Shown here in pieces: positions 43,442 to 52,193 of a stretch of DNA of 64,000 nucleotides (position 1 is its first letter; each line of letters opens with the position of its first letter). The notes below the pieces were generated by a model, which saw only the letters and a list, made by a program, of their open reading frames with translations, was not told where the DNA came from and did no database searches. The stretch is taken from assembly GCA_016707075.1 (NCBI GenBank), contig JADJII010000011.1, positions 96,404 to 160,403 of the forward strand, read 5' to 3'. The stretch is from Egaibacter danicus (GTDB taxonomy: Bacteria; Pseudomonadota; Gammaproteobacteria; Burkholderiales; Burkholderiaceae_C). Position numbers and translations under genes: made by a program.

Positions 43442-44449
43442 ATGTCAACACCATCGCCCCGTTTTTCCCTGTCTGCCATCGCCGCTGCGCTGCTTGCCGC
43501 TGGCGCTTTGGTCGCACCCCAGTTGTCCCTGGCCCAAACGCTCGGTGGAGCCAGTGGTCCGGCCGGGGACGCCACCAAGGTTGAAAAATGTGATGCACCC
43601 AAGGGCACGCTGGCCGTTGTGGAGCCGCAAGACGCGGTGTTGCAGGCGCTGCTGCGCATTGGCCTGCAGTCGCCCACCGGCATGATTCGCCTGATCGTCC
43701 AGCAATCCAACTGCTTCCAGATTGTGGAGCGCGGCGCGGCTTTCCAGAACCTGATGCAGGAGCGCGCGCTGGCTGCAGACGGCCAGATGCAGGGCGGCCA
43801 GAACGTGGGCAAGGGCCAGATGGTGGCAGCTGATTTTGTGGTGACGCCCAGCGTGGTGTTCTCCAACCCCAACGCCGGTGGCGTGGGCGGTGGCCTGGCC
43901 GGTTTTGGTGGTGCGCTGGGTTTGTTTGGCGCAATCGCCGGCGGCCTGAAATTCAAGGAAGCGCAAACCTCGATGACCATGGCAGACACCCGCTCGGGCA
44001 TTCAGGTGGCTGCAGCTGAAGGCAGCGCCCAGAAGACTGACTTCAACATCGGCGCGGTGTTGTTTGGTGGCGGCGGTGGGGCGGCGCTAGGCGGCTACAC
44101 CAGCACGGCCGAGGGCAAGATTGTGTCGGCCTCGTTCCTCGACAACTGGAACAAGATCGTGTTGACCATCCGCGACAACCCCTCACTGATTCAGGCCAAA
44201 GGCAGCGCAGCCAGCCAGGCCAATGCCGCGGGCAGCGTGAAGGCGGGCGCGGGCAACGCCGGTGATGTGTACCTGCCCAAGATTGCCGGTGTCAAGGCCT
44301 ACAAAAACGCCGCCGAGGGCGCGGTGGTGGCCACCTTGAGCAAGACGGACGAAGTGATCTTCGAAGGCGAAGAAAAAGACGGTTTCATGAAGGTCGAGAC
44401 CGGCAAAGGCACAGGCTGGGTCAAGGCCATCATGATGCGCAAGCAATAG
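43442..44449 (+). CDS. CsgG-like / bacterial SH3 exported protein
   Basis: Protein of 335 residues with a signal peptide (AIAAALLAAGALVAPQLSLAQ). Residues about 50-210 resemble the CsgG/holdfast-anchoring fold used by curli-type assembly lipoproteins: GMIRLIVQQSNCFQIVERG, GQMVAADFVVTPSVVFSN, then a Gly-rich GGVGGGLAGFGGALGLFGAIAGG stretch and GKIVSASFLDNWNKIVLTI. There is no lipobox Cys. The C-terminal 60 residues (VKAYKNAAEGAVVATLSKTDEVIFEGEEKDGFMKV..TGWVKAIMM) form an SH3-like domain. The role is unknown; probably a periplasmic or outer-membrane associated protein. Confidence 0.65.
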   Translation: MSTPSPRFSLSAIAAALLAAGALVAPQLSLAQTLGGASGPAGDATKVEKCDAPKGTLAVVEPQDAVLQALLRIGLQSPTGMIRLIVQQSNCFQIVERGAAFQNLMQERALAADGQMQGGQNVGKGQMVAADFVVTPSVVFSNPNAGGVGGGLAGFGGALGLFGAIAGGLKFKEAQTSMTMADTRSGIQVAAAEGSAQKTDFNIGAVLFGGGGGAALGGYTSTAEGKIVSASFLDNWNKIVLTIRDNPSLIQAKGSAASQANAAGSVKAGAGNAGDVYLPKIAGVKAYKNAAEGAVVATLSKTDEVIFEGEEKDGFMKVETGKGTGWVKAIMMRKQ

Positions 44450-44487
44450 GAGCCAGGAACCAGAGCATCCAATTTGATCAAATTAAT

Positions 44488-44547
44488 GATCAAATTGGCC
44501 TCCAGCCCCCGCCAGCCATGCGTGAGTAGCTATAAAAACTATAGCGA
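44488..44547 (+). repeat. palindromic intergenic repeat, copy R6
   Basis: GATCAAATTGGCCTCCAGCC, then CATGCGTGAGTAGCTATAAAAACTATAGCGAAA. It overlaps the minus-strand stop codon of the FAD-linked oxidase (44539-44541). A nearby TTTGATCAAATTAATGATCAAA dyad precedes it. Confidence 0.8.
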
Positions 44548-45963
44548 AAAGATTTTCCCGGGGTTCATGATGTTCTTCGGGTCCAGCGCGCGTTTGATGG
44601 TGCGCATCATGTCCACCGCGCCCACACCCGCTTCGGTCACCAGAAAATCCATCTTGTGCAGGCCCACGCCGTGTTCGCCGGTGCAGGTGCCTTCCAGGCT
44701 CAGCGCACGCGCCACCAGCTGGTGATTCAGCGCCTCGGCCACTTCACGCTCCTTCGGCAGGTTGGGGTCCAGCAGGTAGCCGAAGTGGAAGTTGCCATCG
44801 CCCACGTGGCCGACTAGAAAGTAAGGAATGCCGCTGGCATCCGCTTCGGCTACCGAGTCCAGCAAACAGTCCGCCAGTTTGCTGATGGGCACACAGGTGT
44901 CGGTTGAAATCACCCGGCAGCCGGGTTTGGACTGCACGGCGGCAAAGTAGGCGTTGTGCCGCGCGGTCCACAGCCGGGTACGTTCTTCGGGCGTTTCCGC
45001 CCACTCAAAGGCGTTGCCACCCAGGTCGCTGGCGAGTTCCTGCACGGTTTGCGCCTGCTCTTTCACGCTGGCGGGCGAGCCGTGGAATTCCATCAGCAGC
45101 ATGGGCTCTTCGCGCAGGCCCAATTTGGCGTACGTGTTCACCATGCGCACGGTGTTTTTGTCGATCAGCTCCACACGCGCAATCGGCACGCCCAGCTGGA
45201 TCACCTGAATCGTGGTGCGCACAGCCGCCTCAATGCTGGGGAACGAGCAGATCGCGGCTGACACGGCTTCGGGCAGTGGATAGATTTTGAGCGTGATCTC
45301 GGTCATCACCCCGAGCGTGCCTTCGCTGCCGACCATCAGGCGCGTCAGGTCGTAGCCGGCGCTTGATTTTTTGGCACGGGTGCCGGTGCGGATCACCGAG
45401 CCGTTAGCCGTCACCACCTCCAGCGCCAGCACGTTTTCGCGCATGGTGCCGTAGCGCACGGCGTTGGTGCCGCTGGCGCGCGTGGCCGCCATGCCACCCA
45501 GCGATGCATCGGCGCCGGGGTCAATCGGGAAAAACAGGCCGGTGCTTTTGATCTCTTCATTGAGCTGCTTGCGCGTGACGCCGGGCTGCACGGTCACCGT
45601 CAGGTCGTCGGCATTGATGGCCAGCACCCTGTTCATCCGGCTCACGTCGATGCTGATGCCGCCCTGCACCGCCAGCAGGTGGCCTTCCAGCGACGAGCCC
45701 ACGCCAAACGGAATCACCGGCACGTTGTAGTCGCCCGCCAGCTTCACGGCGTCCGCCACATCGCGGGTGGATTCGGCAAAGATCACGGCCGATGGCGGCG
45801 GTGCGAAGAACGACGACTCATCGCGCCCATGCTGCTCACGCACCACCAGCGCGGTGGAGCAGTTGGCGGCAAAGCGGGCTTTCAGCGCGTCGATCAGGGC
45901 CTGTGGCGTGGCGCGCTGGTTGATTTCAGGGAGCAGGTGGGCGGTTTGGGTAGGAGCATTCAT
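44539..45963 (-). CDS. FAD-linked oxidase (D-lactate / 2-hydroxyacid dehydrogenase, GlcD/Dld-like)
   Basis: This 474-residue flavoprotein has an FAD-binding type 4 domain: VIPFGVGSSLEGHLLAVQGGISIDVSRMNRVLAI with the P-x-G-x-G-S-S motif, LFFPIDPGADASLGGMAATRASGTNAVRYG. The C-terminal FAD-oxidase domain contains FLVGHVGDGNFHFGYLLDP and GTCTGEHGVGLHKMDFL. It oxidises a 2-hydroxy acid such as D-lactate or glycolate, feeding the respiratory chain. The ATG at 45963 gives MNAPTQTAHLLPEI; an upstream start is less likely. The last codon and stop come from a palindromic repeat copy. Confidence 0.85.
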   Translation of the reverse strand: MNAPTQTAHLLPEINQRATPQALIDALKARFAANCSTALVVREQHGRDESSFFAPPPSAVIFAESTRDVADAVKLAGDYNVPVIPFGVGSSLEGHLLAVQGGISIDVSRMNRVLAINADDLTVTVQPGVTRKQLNEEIKSTGLFFPIDPGADASLGGMAATRASGTNAVRYGTMRENVLALEVVTANGSVIRTGTRAKKSSAGYDLTRLMVGSEGTLGVMTEITLKIYPLPEAVSAAICSFPSIEAAVRTTIQVIQLGVPIARVELIDKNTVRMVNTYAKLGLREEPMLLMEFHGSPASVKEQAQTVQELASDLGGNAFEWAETPEERTRLWTARHNAYFAAVQSKPGCRVISTDTCVPISKLADCLLDSVAEADASGIPYFLVGHVGDGNFHFGYLLDPNLPKEREVAEALNHQLVARALSLEGTCTGEHGVGLHKMDFLVTEAGVGAVDMMRTIKRALDPKNIMNPGKIFSL

Positions 45964-46090
45964 GGGGTTTCCGGTTGGCGCTATTTTGGGTGTTTTGTGC
46001 GCGTCATGCAAATGACGGCTATCGTTCACGGCAAGGGCGATAATACGGGCGCATCACGTACACCAAGATTATGTGAGGGGGGACATCACG

Positions 46091-46771
46091 TTGAGAATCG
46101 CTCTGCTGGAAGACGATCTGGATCATGCCGACACGACCGCTCGCGCACTGCACACGGCGGGTCATAGCTGCGAGGTGTTCACCCGGGGGGAAGCCTTCTT
46201 GCGGGCAACACTGCACGACACGTTTGATGTGCTGATTCTCGATTGGGGTCTGCCCGACATGACCGGGGTGCAGGTGCTGGACACCATTCGCCAGCGCCAG
46301 GAAGCGGTGCCTGTGCTGTTTCTGACCAGCCGCGATGCCGAGCAGGACGTGGTGGAAGCCCTGAGTCACGGTGCCGATGACTATCTGGCAAAGCCTCCCC
46401 GGCCAGCCGAGTTGCTGGCCCGGCTGGTTGCGCTCAAGCGCCGTGCCGACAGTGCGGGGGCAATGCCCAAGCCGCTGTCCATCCCGCCTTTCGTACTGGA
46501 CCCCGTCTCCAGCTCGGTCAAGCTCAACGGCGAGCCGGTGGAGTTGACCCTGCGCCAGTTCCAGCTGGCCCTGGTTCTGTTTCGCAACGTGGGCCGCCTG
46601 CTGTCGCGCACCTACCTGCTGGAGGCCGTCTGGGGGCTCAATGACCAGGTTCAAACGCGCACGCTGGATATTCACGTCAGCCAGCTGCGCAGTGCGTTGA
46701 AGCTGCCGGAGAACGGCTGGCGCATCACCTCGGTCTATGCCCATGGGTACCGTCTTGAACCTCTGGGCTAG
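46091..46771 (+). CDS. OmpR-family response regulator
   Basis: This 226-residue regulator starts with TTG after a GAGGGGGG Shine-Dalgarno stretch; ATG at 46073 is an alternative. Receiver domain: IALLEDDLDHAD, VLILDWGLPDMTG with the phospho-acceptor Asp, LTSRDAEQD, DDYLAKPPRP. Winged helix: LTLRQFQLALVLFRNVGRLLSRTYLLEAVWG and TLDIHVSQLRSALKL. It is the first gene of a three-gene set with a LysM-FecR protein and a CHASE2 histidine kinase, which is probably its partner. Confidence 0.85.
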   Translation: MRIALLEDDLDHADTTARALHTAGHSCEVFTRGEAFLRATLHDTFDVLILDWGLPDMTGVQVLDTIRQRQEAVPVLFLTSRDAEQDVVEALSHGADDYLAKPPRPAELLARLVALKRRADSAGAMPKPLSIPPFVLDPVSSSVKLNGEPVELTLRQFQLALVLFRNVGRLLSRTYLLEAVWGLNDQVQTRTLDIHVSQLRSALKLPENGWRITSVYAHGYRLEPLG

Positions 46772-48407
46772 TCCGGCGCGGTTGCGTGGGTATTTCGCTG
46801 CCCTGTTGTTCCTGGGTCAGCTCGGGCTGGTGTCAGCGCGGGCGGCGGACGAACTCTCTGTCACCGTTGCGCCGGGCGACACGCTGATCAGCATCAGCCA
46901 GCGTTTCCTGCAGGAGCCCAAGCGTTGGCCCGAGCTCAAGCGGTACAACCGTGTTCCGCAAGACCGGCGGCTTCAGCCCGGCTCCAGGCTGCGCATTCCA
47001 CTGGACTGGGTGCGTTGGTCCGAGCTGTCGGCGGACGTGGTTTTTGTTCAGGGTGTCGTGCTCGCCGCCGGCAGGCCACTCGCTGAGGGCATGCAGCTCA
47101 AGGCCGGCGACAGTTTTGACACCGGAGCGTCGGGCTCGCTGACGCTGCGCCTGTCCGATGGTGCCACTGTGGTGTTCCCGCCGAACACCCAGGCGGGGCT
47201 GGGTGTGTCACGCGGGGTACCAGGCACCCCCGTGCGGGCCACCACGATCAATTTGCAAAAAGGTTCGGCGGACAGCACGGTGGTGCCCCTGAAAGACCCG
47301 GCCTCCAGTTTCCAAATTCGCACGCCACGCGTGGTCACAGCCGTACGCGGCACGCGCTTCCGTGTGGCGGCCGAAGGTGAGTCCAGCCGCCATGAAGTGC
47401 TGACCGGTGTGGTTGCCGTGGCTGAAGCATCGCAACCCACGGGCGCGCCGGGCAGCGCTGTGCTGAATGAGGCACAGGGTTTGCGGGCAGAAGGCGGTCG
47501 GCTGGGCGCTGTTGTGACACTGCTGCCTGCAGCCAGCGTGTCGGGTTTGCCACAACGCATCGAACGCACCGCCCAGAGCCTCACCCTGGCGCCGCTGGCA
47601 GGTGCGCAGGCCTGGCGCTGGCAGGTGGCAACCGACGCCGCTTTTACCCGCTTGCTGCAGGACGAACGCACGATGGCATCCACCTGGCTGCTGACCGGCC
47701 TGCCAGACGGTGACTACCATCTGCGGGTTCGTGCAGCTGATGCGCAAGGACTGGAAGGCCGTGAGGCACAGCTACCCCTGGCCATTCGCGCACGACCCGA
47801 ACCGCCATTGCTGATGTCGCCTGCACCGGGTGCCAGCGTGGCCGGTGTTGCCGAACTGGCCTGGACTGAACTGGCCGGCGCTCCGTTGTACCACCTGCAG
47901 GTGGCGCGTGACGCCCGCTTTGCCGACCTGGTGCTGGACCGCGCAGGTGTCAAAGGCAGCCGGTTGCCCATGGACGCGGCCTGGACGCCGGGCACGTATT
48001 ACTGGCGTGTCGCGACGCTGCGGCCCGAAGGTGTGAAGGCGCCATTTGCGGAAGGTCCCCGCGGGCCGTTTGGAGACAGCGCATCGTTCACGCTGCTCCC
48101 GCCTTCCGTCATGGCACCACCGGAAGTGGGTGAGGGCGGCTTGAGGCTGGCCTGGTCCGGGCCGGCGGGCTTCAGCCATCGCGTGCAGATGTCCACCGAT
48201 GCCAGCTTTGCCCGAACGGACCACGACCAGGTAGTGCCGGGCGCCAGCCTGCAATTGCCAACACCGCAGCCGGGCATCTATTTTGTGCGCACCCAGGTGG
48301 TGTTGCCGGATGGCCGCGCGGGGAACTGGTCGTCCGCACAGCGCTTTGAAATACCCCGCAAGCACCCATGGGGCCTGCTGTTTTTGCTGTTGCTGCCGCT
48401 GCTGTGA
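46737..48407 (+). CDS. LysM and FecR domain periplasmic protein
   Basis: Protein of 556 residues. A signal or anchor segment (YFAALLFLGQLGLVSARA) leads to a LysM domain (VTVAPGDTLISISQRFLQEPKRWPELKRYNR, about 42-90), which binds peptidoglycan-like glycans. A FecR domain follows at about 105-225 (LKAGDSFDTGASGSLTLRLSDGATVVFPPNTQ, FQIRTPRVVTAVRGTRFRV), then two Ig/fibronectin-like repeats (YHLRVRAADAQGLEG; YYWRVATLRPEGVKAPF) and a hydrophobic C-terminal tail (WGLLFLLLLPLL). It overlaps the response regulator by 35 bases and precedes the kinase by 18. It probably presents a wall or stress signal to the CHASE2 kinase. Confidence 0.8.
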   Translation: MPMGTVLNLWASPARLRGYFAALLFLGQLGLVSARAADELSVTVAPGDTLISISQRFLQEPKRWPELKRYNRVPQDRRLQPGSRLRIPLDWVRWSELSADVVFVQGVVLAAGRPLAEGMQLKAGDSFDTGASGSLTLRLSDGATVVFPPNTQAGLGVSRGVPGTPVRATTINLQKGSADSTVVPLKDPASSFQIRTPRVVTAVRGTRFRVAAEGESSRHEVLTGVVAVAEASQPTGAPGSAVLNEAQGLRAEGGRLGAVVTLLPAASVSGLPQRIERTAQSLTLAPLAGAQAWRWQVATDAAFTRLLQDERTMASTWLLTGLPDGDYHLRVRAADAQGLEGREAQLPLAIRARPEPPLLMSPAPGASVAGVAELAWTELAGAPLYHLQVARDARFADLVLDRAGVKGSRLPMDAAWTPGTYYWRVATLRPEGVKAPFAEGPRGPFGDSASFTLLPPSVMAPPEVGEGGLRLAWSGPAGFSHRVQMSTDASFARTDHDQVVPGASLQLPTPQPGIYFVRTQVVLPDGRAGNWSSAQRFEIPRKHPWGLLFLLLLPLL

Positions 48408-48425
48408 GCACGGCGTGAGAACCCC

Positions 48426-50339
48426 GTGAAGCTGGCTACCAGCCGACTGTTGCGCGAGTGGGTGATTCTGACCCTGCTGCTCAGCGGCCTGCTGGTGGCT
48501 GCCGTGCGCAGTGGCTGGCTGGAGCGGGCCGATTTCTGGCTCTATGACACCAGCGTCACGTGGTCCGGTCGGGCCGCGCCTGCCGACATCCTGATTCTGG
48601 CTATCGACGAAGAAAGCCTCGGCCGGCAGGGCCGCTGGCCGTGGTCCCGGCAGGTGCTGGCAGACGCGGTCGAACGCCTCACCCTGGCTGGTGCAGGCCC
48701 GCTGTTGCTGGACGTCATTTTTTCAGAACCACAAAGCGATGATCCTGCTGCCGACGCGCGGCTGGCGGCAGCCCTGGCGCGGCACGGCCGCGTGGTTCTG
48801 CCCGTGTACATACCCGACGCTGGCACGACGGTGGCAAAGCCCCTGCCCGGGCTGGCCGCTGTCGCCCGCCTGGGCCATGCGCAGGCGCTGGTGGACCGTG
48901 ACGGTGTGAGCCGGCGCTATCTGTCAGCCGAGGTGGCGGGCGGCACGGCCTACCCCCACGTAGCCCAGGTGCTGCTGGAACTCTCGGGCCAGCTTCCAGC
49001 GGTAACCGCATCGACGTCCGCCGTGCTCGTGCCTTTCGCCGGCCCGCCCGGTCATTTCATGCGGCGCCCGCTGTCAGCCCTGCTGGAAGGGCGCATTCCG
49101 GCGGAGGAACTCAAAGGCCGGATCATCCTGATCGGTGCGACCGCAACCGGTCTGGGCGACAACCTGGTCACGCCGCTGGCCGGCAGCAGCGGCGCCATGC
49201 CGGGCATCGAGTTTGTTGCCAACGCGCTGGATGGTTTGCGCACCGGTCTGTCGCCCCGGCCGGTCGAGGCGCGGCCCAGGCTGGCGCTGTCGGTGGCGCT
49301 GCTGCTGGCAGTGATGGTGCTGCTGCTGCTCGCCACGCCACAGGCCGCCCTGTGGGCCACGGTGCTGGCGTGTCTGGGCGCCGCCCTGGCAGCCCTGGGT
49401 GGGTTGAAGTGGTGGGGCTGGTGGTGGCCACCGGCTGCACCCATTGCAATGATGGCCCTGGCTTATCCTTTGTGGAGCTGGCGCCGGCTGGAAGCCAGCC
49501 TGAGTGCCATGACACGCGAGACCGGCCGCATGGCAGCCATGGCCAAAGCGGGCGCGTTGCCAGTCAATGAGGCCGATGCAGGCAGCCTGTTTGACCCGGT
49601 TGAAAAACGCATTGACGCCATCACCCGCGCGGTGGACCAGATTGCCAGCGCGCTGGCCATTGATGGCAGCCTGCCCGAAGCGCGCCAGCACCGTGAAGAC
49701 ATGATGCGCCACCTGGCGCATGACCTGCGCTCGCCGCTGCTGTCATTGCGCTCGCTGGCGGCCAACCTGTCGGGCGACCGGCGGGCTGAAAACATCGCCA
49801 TGCTCAACCGCATCGACGAATGCGCCCGGCGCGCACTGGATTTGTCCGAACAGTTTCTCTTGATGGGACGCGCGGAAGCGCTGGACCCCGCCCGGTTTGG
49901 CGAGGTGGATCTGGTGCAAATACTCCACCAGAGTGCGGACGACCTGTTCGACGATGCCCGCGGTACCGGCAGCCGCATCGAGCGCCGCTGCGCACTGGAT
50001 TACGCCCCGGTGCGCGGCGACACCCGTCTGCTGCACCGCACGCTGCTCAACCTGGGCTGGAATGCCCTGCGACATGGCCCGCGCGGTGGCACCGTCACGC
50101 TGTCGCTGGAGGAATCCGTTGCTGGCTACACGCTGACGGTCCATGATGAAGGCACAGGTTTTGAATCCGAGTCTCTGGCGCATTTGAGTCAACGCTACGC
50201 GCAGTCTGCAACCAGCAATCCGGGGCATGGTCTGGGTCTGGCGCTGGCCCGGCAGGTAGCCGAGAAACACGAAGCAACGCTGTCTGCCGAGCACCCGCTG
50301 GAGGGCGGCTTCAACATGGTCTTCCGGCTGGCGCGATAA
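48426..50339 (+). CDS. CHASE2-domain sensor histidine kinase
   Basis: Protein of 637 residues, GTG start. TM1 (VILTLLLSGLLVAAVRSG) is followed by a CHASE2 extracytoplasmic sensor (about 30-265: ADILILAIDEESLGRQGRWPWSRQVLADAVERL, LLLDVIFSEPQSDDPAADARLAAAL, LKGRIILIGATATGLGDNLVTPL) and three helices (about 285-355). The kinase core has H-box MMRHLAHDLRSPLLSLRSL, N-box LLNLGWNALRHGPRGG and G-boxes DEGTGF and GHGLGLALARQV, all with the key residues. It likely phosphorylates the response regulator two genes upstream. Confidence 0.9.
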   Translation: MKLATSRLLREWVILTLLLSGLLVAAVRSGWLERADFWLYDTSVTWSGRAAPADILILAIDEESLGRQGRWPWSRQVLADAVERLTLAGAGPLLLDVIFSEPQSDDPAADARLAAALARHGRVVLPVYIPDAGTTVAKPLPGLAAVARLGHAQALVDRDGVSRRYLSAEVAGGTAYPHVAQVLLELSGQLPAVTASTSAVLVPFAGPPGHFMRRPLSALLEGRIPAEELKGRIILIGATATGLGDNLVTPLAGSSGAMPGIEFVANALDGLRTGLSPRPVEARPRLALSVALLLAVMVLLLLATPQAALWATVLACLGAALAALGGLKWWGWWWPPAAPIAMMALAYPLWSWRRLEASLSAMTRETGRMAAMAKAGALPVNEADAGSLFDPVEKRIDAITRAVDQIASALAIDGSLPEARQHREDMMRHLAHDLRSPLLSLRSLAANLSGDRRAENIAMLNRIDECARRALDLSEQFLLMGRAEALDPARFGEVDLVQILHQSADDLFDDARGTGSRIERRCALDYAPVRGDTRLLHRTLLNLGWNALRHGPRGGTVTLSLEESVAGYTLTVHDEGTGFESESLAHLSQRYAQSATSNPGHGLGLALARQVAEKHEATLSAEHPLEGGFNMVFRLAR

Positions 50340-50345
50340 ACCGCC

Positions 50346-51425
50346 TCAGGGAGCCTGTAACAGCGACTTGCCATGTGCAGGCGACGGCCACAGTCCGCGC
50401 GGGCGCAGCAGCATAACGATGATCATGGCCAGTGCAATTAACTGCTGGCGCACGATGCCTGCGTCGAATCGGCCATCAGTCATCGCCTGAAGGGGGCCGA
50501 CGACATAACGAAGCGCCTCCGGTAAAGCAGTCAGCAGCACGGCGCCCAGGATCACCCCCGGGATGTGACCAATACCGCCAAATACCACCATGGCCACAAT
50601 CAACACCGACTCCTGCAGGCTGAAGGCTTCTGGCGACACAAAGCCCTGGAAGGCACCAAACAGGACCCCCGCAACACCGCCAAAACTGGCGCCAATTGCG
50701 AAAGCAAGCAACTTCATGTTGCGCGTGTTGATGCCCATGGCCTCTGCTGCTGTCTCGTCGTCGCGAATAGCCATCCACGCGCGACCAATGCGGGAGTCCT
50801 GCAGGCGATAGCAGGTCGTCACTGCCAATGCCGTCAGCATCAAAAACAGATAGTAGTAAAGGGTCACGGAGGCAACCTCGTAGTTGCCGAAAGACAAACG
50901 TTTGCCAAGATCCAGACCAAAGAAGCTGATCGAAGCAATCGGACCCAGGCCCTTGGCACCGTTGGTGATATTGATCGGATGACCCAGGTTGTTGATCAAT
51001 ATCCGCACGATTTCCCCGAAACCCAGTGTCACGATCGCCAGGTAGTCACCTCGCAGTTTCAGCGTGGGCGCACCCAGCAATGTCCCGAGGCATCCGGCCA
51101 GCACGGCACCCAAGGGAAGGGTGACCCACCAGGGTGCGTCAAGACCGGCCGGGAACAGTGTGCTGATCCAGACGAAGTTGTCGGTCAGGTGCGACGAAGT
51201 CAGCAGGGCAATCATGTAGGCGCCCACGGCATAGAAGGCCACGTAGCCCAGGTCCAGCAGACCCGCAAAACCCACCACAATGTTCAGTCCAAGCGCCATC
51301 ATCACATACAGCAATGCGGTGTCGGCAATGCGAACCCAGTGGGTACCTAAACCCTGCAACAGCAAAGGCAGCAGCAAGACCAAACCCATGCAGACACATT
51401 TGGCAATCCTGTTGTATCTATTCAT
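50346..51425 (-). CDS. branched-chain amino acid ABC transporter permease (LivM-like)
   Basis: This 359-residue membrane protein has eight to ten helices and the LivM signature: LLYVMMALGLNIVVGFAGLLDLGYVAFYAVGAYM, LGAPTLKLRGDYLAIVTLGFGEIVRIL and GRAWMAIRDDETAAEAMGIN (the EAA-like cytoplasmic loop). LivM needs LivH, LivG, LivF and a binding protein, none of which is present in the window, so this is either an orphan or the edge of a rearranged locus. ATG at 51425 (MNRYNRIAK) is preferred; ATG at 51452 would add nine residues. Confidence 0.85.
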   Translation of the reverse strand: MNRYNRIAKCVCMGLVLLLPLLLQGLGTHWVRIADTALLYVMMALGLNIVVGFAGLLDLGYVAFYAVGAYMIALLTSSHLTDNFVWISTLFPAGLDAPWWVTLPLGAVLAGCLGTLLGAPTLKLRGDYLAIVTLGFGEIVRILINNLGHPINITNGAKGLGPIASISFFGLDLGKRLSFGNYEVASVTLYYYLFLMLTALAVTTCYRLQDSRIGRAWMAIRDDETAAEAMGINTRNMKLLAFAIGASFGGVAGVLFGAFQGFVSPEAFSLQESVLIVAMVVFGGIGHIPGVILGAVLLTALPEALRYVVGPLQAMTDGRFDAGIVRQQLIALAMIIVMLLRPRGLWPSPAHGKSLLQAP

Positions 51426-51595
51426 GAGGTTAGTGGCGCCATGCTCATGCAAAGTGTACCTGTCAACGGTTTAAACCATCATCAGTTTGCCCGCAAGCTC
51501 CCTTGCTCATTAGCGCTTGCTGGTATCGTGCGGAACACCCGTGATGCAAATAATCCAGGAAAGGCGAGAATGGATGCTTTTACGGACAGAGCACC

Positions 51596-52174
51596 ATGGG
51601 AAACCGCCTCACACAAATAGCCACCCGCACCGGCGACAACGGCACCACCGGCCTGGGCGACAACACCCGCGTCTCCAAAAACAGCCTGCGCGTGCACGCC
51701 ATGGGTGATGTGGACGAGTTGAATTCCAGTATCGGCGTGCTGCTGTGCGAAGACATGCCAGCCGGCGTGCGCACGCTGCTGGTGGAGATCCAGCACCAGC
51801 TGTTCAACCTGGGCGGCGAGCTGTCCATTCCTGGCTATGAGCTGCTCAAGCCCGAGGCCGTGCTGGCGCTGGACGAAGCTTTGGCCGAACACAACGAGCA
51901 GTTGCCCCGCCTGCAGGAATTCATCCTGCCTGCCGGCACACGAGCCGCGTCATTGGCCCACGTGTGCCGCACGGTCGCCCGCCGCGCCGAGCGCGCCGTG
52001 GTGGCGCTGGGCAATGAAGAGGCCATCAAGGACAACCCGCGCCAGTACCTGAACCGCCTGTCGGACCTGATGTTCGTGCTGGCCCGCGTGCTTAACCGCT
52101 ACCGCACCGATGGCACGGTGGGTGATGACGTGTACTGGAAGAGCGAACGCCTGGCGCAGGCCACGGCAGAGTGA
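51596..52174 (+). CDS. cob(I)alamin adenosyltransferase (PduO type)
   Basis: This 192-residue PduO-type ATP:corrinoid adenosyltransferase has RTGDNGTTGLGDNTRVSKNSLRVHAMGDVDELNSSIG (ATP-binding, about 11-47) and VARRAERAVVALGNEE..NPRQYLNRLSDLMFVLARVLNR. It makes adenosylcobalamin from ATP and reduced corrinoid for salvage or biosynthesis. All family motifs are intact. It stands alone here; no other B12 gene and no cobalamin riboswitch was recognised upstream. Confidence 0.95.
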   Translation: MGNRLTQIATRTGDNGTTGLGDNTRVSKNSLRVHAMGDVDELNSSIGVLLCEDMPAGVRTLLVEIQHQLFNLGGELSIPGYELLKPEAVLALDEALAEHNEQLPRLQEFILPAGTRAASLAHVCRTVARRAERAVVALGNEEAIKDNPRQYLNRLSDLMFVLARVLNRYRTDGTVGDDVYWKSERLAQATAE

Positions 52175-52193
52175 TGCGCCTGTAAAACGCTGT

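Noticed and set aside
51426..51595. possible cobalamin riboswitch before the corrinoid adenosyltransferase
   Set aside because: No B12-box-like sequence was found in the 170-base gap, which is also too short for that riboswitch plus promoter.
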